The notes beneath the pieces are model-generated. The model was not told the DNA's origin and did not search any database. It worked only from the letters and a program-made list of their open reading frames with translations. Shown one piece after another: positions 35,300-44,654 of a stretch of 64,000 nucleotides of DNA. The translations under genes were made by a program, and so were the position numbers. This stretch comes from Tatumella punctata (lineage in GTDB: Bacteria; Pseudomonadota; Gammaproteobacteria; Enterobacterales; Enterobacteriaceae). The stretch is taken from NCBI RefSeq assembly GCF_039523735.1, contig NZ_BAAAFW010000059.1, forward strand, positions 186,001 to 250,000, in the 5' to 3' direction. Position 1 is the stretch's first letter. Each line of letters starts with the position of its first letter.

Positions 35300-37920
35300 T
35301 CAGACGGTTCCTTCAGCCGGTTATTGCCGGGCAGTATCAGTTGCTGTGATAGCAGCGATTGTAAATTGTCACCGAAGCTCAGGCTTTTCCAGAGCAGAAA
35401 CAGATTTTCACGGTGGGTGTAATTCAGATTAACCCGCTGGTCTTTATTACTGAAGCGGCTGGTGCCCTGCACCTTTGATGTCAGGGTGAGTTCGCCGTTA
35501 CTCTGCACATTCAGTGTTGCTTCGGAACGACTGATTTCCATATAACGCAGCCAGTCTATTGTCACTCCTGCCGCCATATTATTACTGGTAACTGAATCAA
35601 TCAGGTCTTTATCTACCCGCAGGGTCAGAGGGCCACGGTTCTTTATCCAGCCATTACGGACAATGTACTGCGGATCACTGACCAGCAATGGCAGCTCTCC
35701 GTCGATTCTGCCTGACATGGCGACCTGTTTCGGGTGCAATGCGGTGATCAGCCGGCTGAGGCTGATATTACTGGCCTTAAGAATAGCCGGCTGATGCTGA
35801 GGCAGCCGTAACTGGCTCAGGCTCAGTTGTCCGTCAAGCAGCGATATACTGACATCACTCAGTGATAACGGCCGGTTTTCGCTCCACGGATAGTATCCCT
35901 GTACACTGGCAGTAATATCCTTCATTTGTATCTGGTTAGTAATGTTACCCACCGATAACCTTACCGGCTGCCGGTAGCCAAACTGCCAGCGCTGTTGCCG
36001 GTAACGGAACGGCAGGGAAAAGTCCACGCCACTCACCTGGTTGTCGGGAGTCCACAGGCTGCCATCAGTGATCACCCAGTGGCCCCCGGCCTGAAACCCT
36101 TCAGTGGCCGAGGCAGAGAATGCAGCCTGTGCCCGCAAACTGCCGCCGGTCAGTTTCATCTGTGTATCTTCTGCCATCAGGGGCTGAAAGACCTGCAGTG
36201 GCTGAGAAGGCCACCAGATTTGTCCGCGGACCCGCTCTCCATCCCAGCGGCCATTGAGGGTGAGCGGACCTATAGCTCCGGCCTCCAGTTGCGCTTTATA
36301 CAGGAAATTTTCCGGAGAGCTGCCCTGCAGTGTAAAAGGTAACCGGGCAGCGGGCAGTCTGCCGCCATAAGCAAACCGGGTTTGTCCGGCATTCAGTAAC
36401 AATGCTGCGGTAAATTGCGGGTCTGCCGGGTCACGTGACCAGCGAACAGGTTTACTCAGGGTGATCCGTGCGGCGCGGGTAGTTATCCCTGCATATTTTA
36501 TCCGCCGCAGACCGGTAGACAGACTCTGTAAAGTGATCAGACGGTCCGCCCACTGGCCCCGTCCCTGTATATCCCACTCCGCCTGCAATGGCCGGAAATA
36601 GCCATTTCCCCAGTAGCGCCAGTTCCAGCGGCCATTGTCTGGCCAGAACTGTTGTGCCTGTCCCTGTAACTGCAAACGGTACTGCCCGTAAAACGGATTA
36701 TGTACCCTGAGAATTGCCTGTAATGGGCCGCTGACCCCGCCAACCGATAAACTGACCCCTGCCAGCGGAAAACGCGCTTCATCGACCTGTAATGTATCCA
36801 GTATCCGGCCGCGCATTCTGAGTAAAGCACCACTGATAAAACGGACTTCCGGTTGTATCAGCGGACCGGTTAATCTGGCGGGCAGACTGGCAAAAAATTG
36901 TAATTGCGGGCTGCCGGCACTGCCTGTCAGCCGCAGCGGCATATCACTCTGTTGCAGACTCAGTTTTCCGGGGCCGAAACTCAGTACTGCGTTCCCTTTG
37001 CCGCCATGACCTGTTGTTAACACATTCAGACGCCCGCTAAAGGCAGTATTTTCCAGCCCTGACTGCCAGTTATCTGCGCTCAGGGCTATGCCGCCCTGTA
37101 GTGCCTGCCCGTTAAAAGGCCACCACCACTGCCCCTGGCGGACGGTTACAGACTGCGGAGTCACTTCCCAGGGCAACGTCAGTATCGGGCGCGGGTATGA
37201 CGATGCCGTCAGACGCAGCTCTCCGCGCTGCTGTTGCCAGTGCGTCGCCACAACGAACGGTGATTGATCCAGTGAGAACTGGCCGGTCAGTTCTCCTGCC
37301 AGTGGCCAGCCGCTGGTCTGCGGGGACAGGGTTACTTTTCCCTGCATTGTCACCGGTTGCGGTAATCCGGGCGCCGTAAATTTAAGCTGGCGGAGATATA
37401 ATTGTTGCTGATTAAGATCAGCATCCAGCTGCAGATTATCACCGCGGATACTGAGACGTTGCCTGCCCTACTGTTGGGTGACAGTGACACTGCCTGCATA
37501 CTGCTGCCAGGGCAATATCTGCAGGCTGTCTATGTGCAGACGACTGTCCGGCAGTAAATGCTGCCAGTCGGCCAGGCTTTTCGACGGTGCTGATGATGAG
37601 GATGTCGCGGACACAGTGGCAAGGCACTCTGAATCTGCCCGGACAGTGGTTGCTGTCAGTTGCCACATCTGCTGCCGGTAACCCGCCGACAGACCGGAAA
37701 TATCCATAATTTCACAACCCGCAGTATGCAGCGAGATATCCGGTAAGCGGAGTGAGCGCAGGCCCGGCCGTAAAGCACCTTTGGTCTGCAGATGTACTCC
37801 GGCTGGCAGCCATATCCCCGCCAGCCGCGGTAACCATAAGCTGAGGGATAATATACTGGCGCTGATGATCAACAGCAGGCTGAGCACAACCAGCAGCACA
37901 ACTGTTAGCTTTCCCTTCAT
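35296..37920 (-). pseudogene. ydbH: YdbH AsmA-like bridge protein, interrupted by an in-frame amber codon
   Basis: Counting the stop position, the frame runs 874 codons from ATG 37920 to 35296, close to E. coli YdbH (879). An N-terminal membrane anchor (residues 5-30) is followed by the long beta-rich AsmA/DUF748-type repeat domain, ending LPGNNRLKEPSE. YdbH is one of three redundant phospholipid-transport bridges (with TamB and YhdP) from inner to outer membrane. At 37468-37470 a TAG replaces what should be a sense codon (context TVTQQ-stop-GRQRL). The same frame stays open on both sides, so it is a nonsense mutation with no frameshift. Either the gene is inactive, the codon is read through, or the base is an assembly error. 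Confidence 0.85.
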
Positions 37921-38076
37921 AAATAATACATCCGTTTTATTCTGAATCTTCAGTAAAACTGGTTATACCGCCGTCATATAACACCATAGCCGCTATACTG
38001 ATTCAGTTTAGGCAAAATGATAACTAAGCGCTATTAGTATGGCGCATTCCCTGCAAAGTTATTCCGGAGTCCGGTA

Positions 38077-39072
38077 ATGAAAATCGCGATTTACAGTACA
38101 AAAAATTATGACCAGCTTTCCCTGCAACGCGTCAACCAGCAGTTCGGTTTTTCCTTAACTTTTTATGATTTTAAACTCGATCAGCACACAGCCAAAAATG
38201 CCGCAGGGTTCGATGCTATCTGTATTTTTGTTAATGATGATTGTAACGCAAAAGTCATCCGCGAGCTCGCCGGGCTGGGAGTACGTTATATTGCCCTGCG
38301 CTGTGCCGGCTTTGATAATGTCGATATTGCCGCCGCCCGCCATGCCGGTATTCAGGTGGTCCGTGTCCCTGCCTATTCACCTGAAGCCGTGGCCGAACAT
38401 GCTGTCGGTTTAATGATGACCCTGAACCGGCGAATTCATCGTGCTTACCAGCGTACCCGTGATGCAAATTTCTCCCTGGAAGGGCTGACCGGGTTTACCA
38501 TGCACGGCAAAACAGCCGGTATCATAGGGACCGGTAAAATCGGCCTCGCCACCCTGCGTATCCTGAAAGGCTTTGGCATGCGGTTACTGGCCACCGACCC
38601 TTATCCTTCACAGCAGGCACTGGATCTGTCGGCAGAATATACCGATATCAATACCCTGCTGAAAGAGTCGGATGTTATTTCACTGCATTGCCCGATGAAC
38701 GAAAAAAACCACCACCTGCTGGATGCTGCCGCTTTCGATAAGATGAAAAACGGGGTAATGGTTATTAACACCAGCCGTGGCGGGCTGATCGATTCTCAGG
38801 CCGCGATTGAAGCCCTGAAACAGCAAAAAGTGGGGGCTCTGGGAATGGATGTCTACGAAAACGAACGCGACCTGTTTTTCGAGGATAAATCTAACGATGT
38901 TATTCAGGACGATGTTTTCCGCCGTCTCTCTTCCTGCCATAACGTACTGTTTACCGGGCATCAGGCATTCCTTACCACCGAAGCGCTGACTTCGATTGCC
39001 AAAGTTACTCTCGGTAATTTACAGTTATTAGCCAGCGGAGAGCAATCTGATAACCTGGTATCGGACGTCTGA
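38077..39072 (+). CDS. ldhA: Fermentative D-lactate dehydrogenase LdhA
   Basis: A 331-residue NAD-dependent 2-hydroxyacid dehydrogenase (E. coli LdhA is 329). It has the Rossmann motif GTGKIGLAT near residue 150, and the catalytic set Arg in NTSRGGLID (near 234), Glu in NERDLFFED (near 265) and His in TGHQAFLT (near 296). It reduces pyruvate to D-lactate during anaerobic growth. A 13-bp stem-loop overlaps the stop codon and should end transcription. It is divergent from ydbH, as in E. coli. Confidence 0.97.
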   Translation: MKIAIYSTKNYDQLSLQRVNQQFGFSLTFYDFKLDQHTAKNAAGFDAICIFVNDDCNAKVIRELAGLGVRYIALRCAGFDNVDIAAARHAGIQVVRVPAYSPEAVAEHAVGLMMTLNRRIHRAYQRTRDANFSLEGLTGFTMHGKTAGIIGTGKIGLATLRILKGFGMRLLATDPYPSQQALDLSAEYTDINTLLKESDVISLHCPMNEKNHHLLDAAAFDKMKNGVMVINTSRGGLIDSQAAIEALKQQKVGALGMDVYENERDLFFEDKSNDVIQDDVFRRLSSCHNVLFTGHQAFLTTEALTSIAKVTLGNLQLLASGEQSDNLVSDV

Positions 39073-39087
39073 TAATACCAGGTTATC
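39049..39087 (+). terminator. Large stem-loop overlapping the ldhA stop codon
   Basis: Perfect 13-base arms (GATAACCTGGTAT and ATACCAGGTTATC) enclose 13 bases that contain the ldhA TGA. The left arm codes for the last residues of LdhA. No T run follows, so its strength as a terminator is uncertain. Confidence 0.55.
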
Positions 39088-39103
39088 GGGGGGAGACTGC
39101 GGC

Positions 39104-39373
39104 CTACAGGGCGCAGCCACCTCCGATAAGGGCATTTTCGCTGCAACGTTTGCCATTCGCCAGCTGGCACATGCCTATCCGGCTGCCATCCAGCTGACGT
39201 GAATAAGCCAGTCTTCCCCCCGCATCGGCACAGTTAGTTTCGGCTAACGATGACATTACTACTGGCTGAATATGGGCTGCTGTTGCCTGCTGTGGCGGAT
39301 CATTCTCGTTATTACTGCTACAGGCAGAAAGCAACAGACTGGCACTGGCCAGCAATAAAGCGGCTATTTTCAT
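39104..39373 (-). CDS. ydbJ: YdbJ family lipoprotein (DUF333)
   Basis: An 89-residue lipoprotein. The lipobox LSAC has Cys18 and Ser at +2, so an outer-membrane location is likely. The DUF333 core is clear: NCADAGGRLAYSRQLDGSRIGMC, then LANGKRCSENAL. E. coli YdbJ (88 residues) matches in length and order beside ldhA, but there hslJ lies between them; hslJ is missing here. The function is unknown. Confidence 0.87.
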   Translation of the reverse strand: MKIAALLLASASLLLSACSSNNENDPPQQATAAHIQPVVMSSLAETNCADAGGRLAYSRQLDGSRIGMCQLANGKRCSENALIGGGCAL

Positions 39374-39627
39374 GGTTCGGGCTCCGGGGGATATTGACAG
39401 TTCGCAACACAGAATATGTCAGGAAAGGGTGCGGGTCGACTGCTGTTACATGTTTTTACTCTTTAGTGGCAGCCGTATTACCAGCAGATTTATCCCGGTT
39501 CGCCGATACTGAGAGTATTCAGCCGGTGGCGGGCAGGACCAATGTTTGAGTTTTATGTTGCCGCTCCCCTGCCAGCGTCTGCAGGAGAGCAATCACCACC
39601 GCTGCCCGTTTACCGGCAACACAGACT

Positions 39628-40521
39628 TCAGACGTTAGTAATATCGATAAACAATGACTCGTCGATATTGGTTGAAGAGACTGTGGCTTCGGTAAACTGG
39701 TAAGTGTCACGCTCACCTTCCCTGTCCAGCGGCAAATGGCCGAAATCAAACAGCTGCCGATCGGCTAACTGGCTGGGGCTGACATTTTGCAGTGACTTAA
39801 ACACGCTTTCTACACGTCCCGCATCCTTTTTATCCCATTCATTCAGCATGGCTTTGATCGCCTGGCGCTGCAGGTTTTCCTGTGAACCACACAGGTTACA
39901 GGGAATGATGGGGAAGTTTTTCTGCCCGGCAAAGCTGATCAGGTCTTTTTCCCGGCAGTAGGTTAGCGGCCGGATAACAACGTTACGTCCGTCATCAGAA
40001 CGCAGCTTCGGTGGCATGGCTTTCAGACGTGCTCCGTGAAACATATTCAGAAACAGGGTTTCAACAATGTCGTCCATATGGTGACCAAGAGCAATTTTGG
40101 TAGCACCTATTTTCTCAGCAAACGAATACAGGGTGCCGCGGCGCAGCCTCGAACATAAACCACAGGTCGTCTTACCTTCAGGGATCTTTTCTTTAACCAC
40201 CGAGTAGGTGTCCTTATCAACGATGTAATAAGGAATATCCAGACGTTCGAAATAGTCCGGCAAAATATGTTCAGGGAAACCCGGCTGTTTCTGATCAAGG
40301 TTAACCGCAATGACCTGAAATTTTACCGGGGCCACTTTCCGGAGACTGAGGAGAATATCCAGCATTGCAAATGAATCTTTGCCGCCGCTCATGCAAGCCA
40401 TGACCACATCATTCTCTTCAATCATCTGGTAATCCGTAATGGCATTACCCACATTTCTGCGGAGACGTTTCTGAAGTTTGTTGAATTCGAGGGTTTCTTT
40501 TCTGTTATCTGTCTGATTCAT
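39628..40521 (-). CDS. ttcA: tRNA 2-thiocytidine synthetase TtcA
   Basis: A 297-residue PP-loop ATPase. The PP-loop SGGKDS is near residue 47. Iron-sulfur ligand cysteines are in CGLCSRLRRG (near 122/125) and CNLCGS (near 213/216). TtcA thiolates cytidine 32 of certain tRNAs. An extra C-terminal tail (after SPSQLADRQLFDFGHL) carries AT-rich, less conserved residues. It starts at ATG 40521, 193 bases downstream of the FnrS terminator on the same strand. The order ttcA-fnrS-zntB is E. coli-like with dbpA lost. Confidence 0.95.
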   Translation of the reverse strand: MNQTDNRKETLEFNKLQKRLRRNVGNAITDYQMIEENDVVMACMSGGKDSFAMLDILLSLRKVAPVKFQVIAVNLDQKQPGFPEHILPDYFERLDIPYYIVDKDTYSVVKEKIPEGKTTCGLCSRLRRGTLYSFAEKIGATKIALGHHMDDIVETLFLNMFHGARLKAMPPKLRSDDGRNVVIRPLTYCREKDLISFAGQKNFPIIPCNLCGSQENLQRQAIKAMLNEWDKKDAGRVESVFKSLQNVSPSQLADRQLFDFGHLPLDREGERDTYQFTEATVSSTNIDESLFIDITNV

Positions 40522-40713
40522 AGCTTACGTTCACACCGCCGGAGAGTCCGGCTGTTTATTTCCTGGTTAGGTACCTGCATGGCAGCGGATTATACGGATT
40601 TTTCCTCAGCGGGGAAATCTCCTTATCTGCCGGCAGACAGATAACCTGCCACAAGGTGAAAAACCGGCGGGTAATAAGGCAGAAAAAACAGTGACTATGG
40701 CGGGGAAACAGAC

Positions 40714-40829
40714 AAAAAAAACCGGCGTGAATAACGCCGGGGTCATAAGAATTAAATGTGCTATGCAGTAATTCAAAAGTAAGACAATGTGGAGCACAAC
40801 GCCCATCGCTTGACGTTGCATTCACCTGC
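40714..40829 (-). ncRNA. fnrS: FnrS, Fnr-dependent small regulatory RNA
   Basis: Read on the minus strand from 40829, the sequence begins GCAGGTGAATGCAACGTC, continues AAGCGATGGGCGTTG, then TTGTCTTACTTTTGAATTAC and TGCATAGCAC, and ends in a GC-rich hairpin (CCGGCG/CGCCGG, 40722-40740) with eight T. These blocks match E. coli FnrS as I recall it, in order. An Fnr box centred about 42 bases upstream and a -10 element (GATACT) at 40837-40842 complete the unit. FnrS is made anaerobically, binds Hfq and represses mRNAs of aerobic metabolism such as sodB, maeA and gpmA. It lies between zntB and ttcA. Confidence 0.92.
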
Positions 40830-40836
40830 GGGAAGA

Positions 40837-40878
40837 AGTATCAGCGATTTAAAGCCATCATGCGTTGATTGAGATCAT
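40837..40878 (-). promoter_or_regulatory. Fnr-activated promoter of fnrS
   Basis: TTGATTGAGATCAT at 40865-40878 differs from the Fnr box TTGAT-N4-ATCAA only in the last base. Its centre is about 42 bases before the inferred FnrS start, the class II activator position. The -10 hexamer GATACT is at 40837-40842. Confidence 0.85.
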
Positions 40879-40908
40879 ACTTTTTTCGATTGCCGCCATT
40901 CTGTGCGC

Positions 40909-41892
40909 TTACAGCCACTTACGATTCTTAAGCCACAAGGTAATCATCAGTGCGATGACCACCAGTATCACGCAGAACACACTGAATCCGTCGCTCCACT
41001 GGCCGCCGGGGATCCCCCCCAGGTTGACCCCGAATAATCCGGTCAGAAAAGTCGCCGGTAAAAATATCATCGCCAGTAATGACATAATATAGGTGCGTTT
41101 ATTCATCGATTCGGTCATCTGCGAACTGATTTCATCGTTAAGCACCGCTGTACGGGCAACACCGGCATCAAGATCCTCCAGCCCCCTTCCCAGCCGGTCG
41201 GCGATATCCTGCAACAGCCGCCGTTGCGCATCGTCCAGCCAGAGTGATTTTTCACTGGCTATCCGTGCCAGAACATCGCGCTGAGGTGCCATATAACGTC
41301 GCATAACAATCAGCTGCTTACGTAATAATGCCATCTGGCCCCGTTGCGGCACCTTGCCTTCCAGCAGGCCATCTTCCAGATCAATAATTTTATCGTGCAG
41401 ATCTTCGATAAATTCACTGATATGGTCCGTCAGCGCATCGCAAAATTCCACCAGCCAGTCGCCGGCGTTTTCCGGGCCGGCTTTATTTTTCAGGCTGGAC
41501 CAGACATCATCCACTGCCGCGACTTTACGCTGACGAGTAGAGACAATCAGCCGATCGTTGATAAAAATTCTGACAGCCACCAGTTCATCGGGCCGTGAGT
41601 CATGGTTAAAGTTAATACTGCGCAGCGTAATCATAAAGCCGTCAGCCAGCTTAGTGATCCTTGGCCGCATACTCTCACCGGCTAATGCATCCCGTACCGA
41701 ATCCGGTAACAGCGGCGTGTCCTGTAACCATTCTGCACTTTCCTGTTGAGCATAATTCAGATGCAGCCAACAGGCATGCTCACTGTTTACCACTTCAGTT
41801 TCACTGATAGGCAACATGCCGCCTTGCCCGTCTAACTGACAGGAAATAATCGCATCCGGGATATGCAGTTCTTTACCGTCAATAATACTCAC
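40909..41892 (-). CDS. zntB: Zinc transporter ZntB
   Basis: A 327-residue CorA-superfamily protein, the length of E. coli ZntB. A large cytosolic N-terminal domain with LLRKQLIVMRRYMAPQRDV in the long helix is followed by two C-terminal membrane helices and the GxN-type pore motif GLFGVNLGG. ZntB imports zinc (earlier described as an exporter). The apparent start is a GTG at 41892 with AAGGA immediately adjacent, so spacing is poor and the true start could be a few codons away. The conserved core is intact. Confidence 0.93.
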   Translation of the reverse strand: MSIIDGKELHIPDAIISCQLDGQGGMLPISETEVVNSEHACWLHLNYAQQESAEWLQDTPLLPDSVRDALAGESMRPRITKLADGFMITLRSINFNHDSRPDELVAVRIFINDRLIVSTRQRKVAAVDDVWSSLKNKAGPENAGDWLVEFCDALTDHISEFIEDLHDKIIDLEDGLLEGKVPQRGQMALLRKQLIVMRRYMAPQRDVLARIASEKSLWLDDAQRRLLQDIADRLGRGLEDLDAGVARTAVLNDEISSQMTESMNKRTYIMSLLAMIFLPATFLTGLFGVNLGGIPGGQWSDGFSVFCVILVVIALMITLWLKNRKWL

Positions 41893-42372
41893 TCCTTCCC
41901 CTTACTTCACTCTGACTGATGTATATAACCGTTATTGTAGAGGATTAGTGACCGTCTATGGGGTTTAAAACGTAAAGACGCATTACAACCGGAAAAAAAG
42001 AAGCCAAACAATGATGCTTAAAATCAATCTGATAGCGCAGACTTTCCGGGGATCTCCCTCGGCAGGCACAGGGATTGACAAGTACGGGAAAAAACTCTGC
42101 CACTGATAGCACTGACTGAACTCTTCAGTATTTTCGTTATCAGAAATACTTACCTGTCTCTGTCTCTCCGCACAGGGCTGCAACGGAATATTGCGCGGAG
42201 GATTGCGGGTATTTTCAGCATTCTGTTTAACGGTTATGGCTTTTTAAGCGGATATTGATGGGCGCAGCTCGTAAAATACTGCGGAATATGGGATAAATAA
42301 AAACATCACTTGCCCTGTGGTGCTGGTCAGTCAGCATTACAGTAAATCAGTTAGGATTAAAAGGAACCTCAA
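41893..42372. other. Spacer between zntB and tpx
   Basis: 480 bases with no convincing gene; a 66-codon open frame at 41983-42183 (minus) lacks a ribosome site and resembles nothing. It should carry the divergent zntB and tpx promoters. GGAAC precedes tpx. Confidence 0.4.
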
Positions 42373-42876
42373 ATGTCTCAGACAGTTAACTTCAAAGGTC
42401 AGCCTATTGCAGTCGCAGGTCAGTTCCCGGCCACCGGTAAAGCAGCGCCTGATTTCAGTCTGGTCACAAAAGACCTGAATGATGTGTCTCTGGAAAACTA
42501 TGCCGGTAAACGCAAAGTCCTGAATATTTTCCCAAGTATCGATACCAGCACCTGTGCAACGTCGGTACGTAAGTTTAACCAGCTGGCCTCTGAGCTTTCA
42601 GATACCGTAGTATTATGTATTTCTGCTGATCTGCCGTTTGCCCAGAGCCGCTTCTGCGGGGCTGATGGTCTGGATAATGTGATCACCCTGTCCACCCTGC
42701 GTGGCAGTCAATTTAAGCAGGATTACGGTGTGGAAATCCTCGAAGGCCCGCTGAAAGCCCTGACCGCCCGTGCCGTTGTGGTGCTGGACAAAGATAACAC
42801 CGTATTACATGCCGAGCTGGTAGCAGAAATCGCTGACGAGCCTGACTACGATGCTGCATTAGCGGTACTGAAGTAA
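42373..42876 (+). CDS. tpx: Thiol peroxidase Tpx
   Basis: A 167-residue peroxiredoxin (E. coli Tpx is 168). The peroxidatic Cys is in DTSTCATSVRKFNQLA (near residue 59) and the resolving Cys in FAQSRFCGADGLDNVITLS (near 93). It reduces alkyl and lipid hydroperoxides with thioredoxin in the periplasm/cytosol. A double hairpin follows. tpx-tyrR convergence is as in E. coli. Confidence 0.97.
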   Translation: MSQTVNFKGQPIAVAGQFPATGKAAPDFSLVTKDLNDVSLENYAGKRKVLNIFPSIDTSTCATSVRKFNQLASELSDTVVLCISADLPFAQSRFCGADGLDNVITLSTLRGSQFKQDYGVEILEGPLKALTARAVVVLDKDNTVLHAELVAEIADEPDYDAALAVLK

Positions 42877-42892
42877 GTTATCGCTGTTTTCT

Positions 42893-42966
42893 GAACACCA
42901 CCGGCTTATCCCCCGGTGGTGTTCTGTCCGACAGCCGGTATTATTCCTCACCGGCTGTTTTTTTGT
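42893..42966. terminator. Paired terminators between tpx and tyrR
   Basis: The first hairpin is GAACACCACCGG/CCGGTGGTGTTC (42893-42924). The second is ACAGCCGGT/ACCGGCTGT (42931-42959) followed by a T run on the plus strand. The second overlaps the tyrR stop codon at 42941. Confidence 0.8.
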
Positions 42967-44509
42967 GATTCAGTCCGTACTCACGTAATTTATTTGCGAT
43001 TGCTGTATGAGAAACCCCAAGCCTTTTTGCCAGCTTACGGGTGCTTGGATAATGGTGATATAAGCGGACCAGCACCGCCCGTTCGTAACGGCTGGTAATA
43101 TCATCCAGCGACCCCTCCAGATTATCCTCCACCGCCAGATCGGCAGTAAAGGTTTCAGGTAACAGCACATCTTTCGGCTTCAGTTCATGCCCTTCCAGCT
43201 GAGTCATGGCCCGGTAAATAATATTTTTCAGTTGCCTGACATTACCCGGCCAGCTGTAGCGCGCCAGATAACCAGCCAGTTGCGGGGAAATAACCGGACA
43301 GGGAATACCCTGCTCATCGGCAAACCTGGCCACAAACATCTCGGTCAGCGGCTGAATATCCTGAGTATGTTCCCGCAGTGCGGGCAGATTCAGCGTCAGC
43401 ACATTAAGCCGGTAAAATAAATCTTCGCGGAATTCCCCGCGGCTGACCAGTTCCTGTAAATTTTTCTGTGTCGCGCAGATAACCCGCACATCCACATGCA
43501 CCTCATGCTCTTCTCCGACACGGCGGAAAGTTCCGTCATTGAGAAAACGTAATAATTTGGTTTGCATACGTGGTGACATTTCACCAATTTCATCCAGCAG
43601 AACAGAACCGCCATTTGCCTGTTCAAAGAAACCTTTCTGGCTGCCTGACACATTAGGGTAAGCTCCCGCCGCATGGCCAAATAATTCACTTTCAGCGACA
43701 TCATCAGGTAACGAGGCACAGTTAAGCGCCAGAAAAGGTTTACTGCTGCGATGACTGCGCAGGTGACAGGCTCTGGCGAGCATATCTTTACCGGTCCCTG
43801 TATCACCGATAATCAGCAACGGGGCATCATGCATGGCCAGCTTTTTCGCCTGGCTCAGCAGCTGCCGCATCTTCGCACTGACGGCAACAATATGGGCAAA
43901 GCCTGATTCATCAGTATGGTTAAGATTCTGTAACTGATGGCCCATACGCGCGGTGGATTTGAGCATAATCATGGCCCCGACCGGCTGTTCCTGTTGCTCC
44001 TGCTGATCAGGCAGGTAAATCGGCAACAGTTCCATCAGAAAATCACGGCCCTGGATCACTACACTGCGGGTGGATGCCGTGACACTGTCACCTTCATTGC
44101 GCGGAATAAACTGGAAATTATCAATCAGCTGACTGATCGGATAATGCATAATCTTTTTTTCATCCAGTCCGAACAACGACAGGGCTGCGGGGTTGGCCCG
44201 CTCTATCCGTCCGCGGAGATCAATGGAGATCACCGGTTCCGGAATTGCCACCAGCAGTGAGGTCAGTACACGGTTTTCCCGTTCTGAAGGCAGGTCTGTA
44301 ACGGTACGTACATCGGATACCCCGCGGGTACGACGGATCTCCGCCATCAGGGCACTGAATTCGTGAAAAGGAATCGGGCTGAAGCGTAAATACAAGCGTT
44401 CCAGGGCAACAATTTCGATACCATACAGATCAATATTTCGTGCCACCAGCAGATTGAGCAGTTCCCGTACCAGGCCTAATCGGTCTTTGCATATAATTTC
44501 GAGGCGCAT
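42941..44509 (-). CDS. tyrR: TyrR, aromatic amino acid regulator
   Basis: A 522-residue regulator (E. coli TyrR is 513). It has an N-terminal ACT-like domain (MRLEIICKDRLGLVREL), a PAS domain (about 75-190), a central AAA+ domain with Walker A GDTGTGKD, and a C-terminal helix-turn-helix (TRKLAKRLGVSHTAIANKLREYG). As in TyrR generally, GAFTGA is replaced (GHAAGAYPNVSGSQ), so it does not activate sigma54. It represses or activates aroF, tyrP and mtr with tyrosine and phenylalanine. I chose the ATG at 44509 by homology over an upstream ATG at 44548. matS lies inside at 44079. Confidence 0.94.
   Translation of the reverse strand: MRLEIICKDRLGLVRELLNLLVARNIDLYGIEIVALERLYLRFSPIPFHEFSALMAEIRRTRGVSDVRTVTDLPSERENRVLTSLLVAIPEPVISIDLRGRIERANPAALSLFGLDEKKIMHYPISQLIDNFQFIPRNEGDSVTASTRSVVIQGRDFLMELLPIYLPDQQEQQEQPVGAMIMLKSTARMGHQLQNLNHTDESGFAHIVAVSAKMRQLLSQAKKLAMHDAPLLIIGDTGTGKDMLARACHLRSHRSSKPFLALNCASLPDDVAESELFGHAAGAYPNVSGSQKGFFEQANGGSVLLDEIGEMSPRMQTKLLRFLNDGTFRRVGEEHEVHVDVRVICATQKNLQELVSRGEFREDLFYRLNVLTLNLPALREHTQDIQPLTEMFVARFADEQGIPCPVISPQLAGYLARYSWPGNVRQLKNIIYRAMTQLEGHELKPKDVLLPETFTADLAVEDNLEGSLDDITSRYERAVLVRLYHHYPSTRKLAKRLGVSHTAIANKLREYGLNHKKTAGEE
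44079..44091. other. matS site, MatP binding (inside tyrR)
   Basis: GTGACACTGTCAC is a perfect consensus match within the tyrR coding sequence. Confidence 0.85.
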
Positions 44510-44654
44510 CAGTGTATTTTCCCGGCCATGACGTGTGGCGGTTATCATACCAGACTTACCCTAATCGTCATTAAAAGTTTACAGATATCGCGGGGAACAC
44601 CCATTTTTGTACGTATTTATTGACGGGCGCGGCAGATCACGCCACGCCACACCT

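Noticed and set aside
37468..37470. Two separate genes instead of one interrupted ydbH
   Set aside because: The frame is identical before and after the stop, no ribosome site or start is near the second part, and the summed length equals YdbH.
40556..40825. 89-codon open frame on the minus strand
   Set aside because: It overlaps FnrS almost completely and has no recognisable family or ribosome site; it is a by-product of the RNA gene.
41983..42183. 66-codon open frame between zntB and tpx
   Set aside because: No Shine-Dalgarno, no family resemblance, unusual composition.
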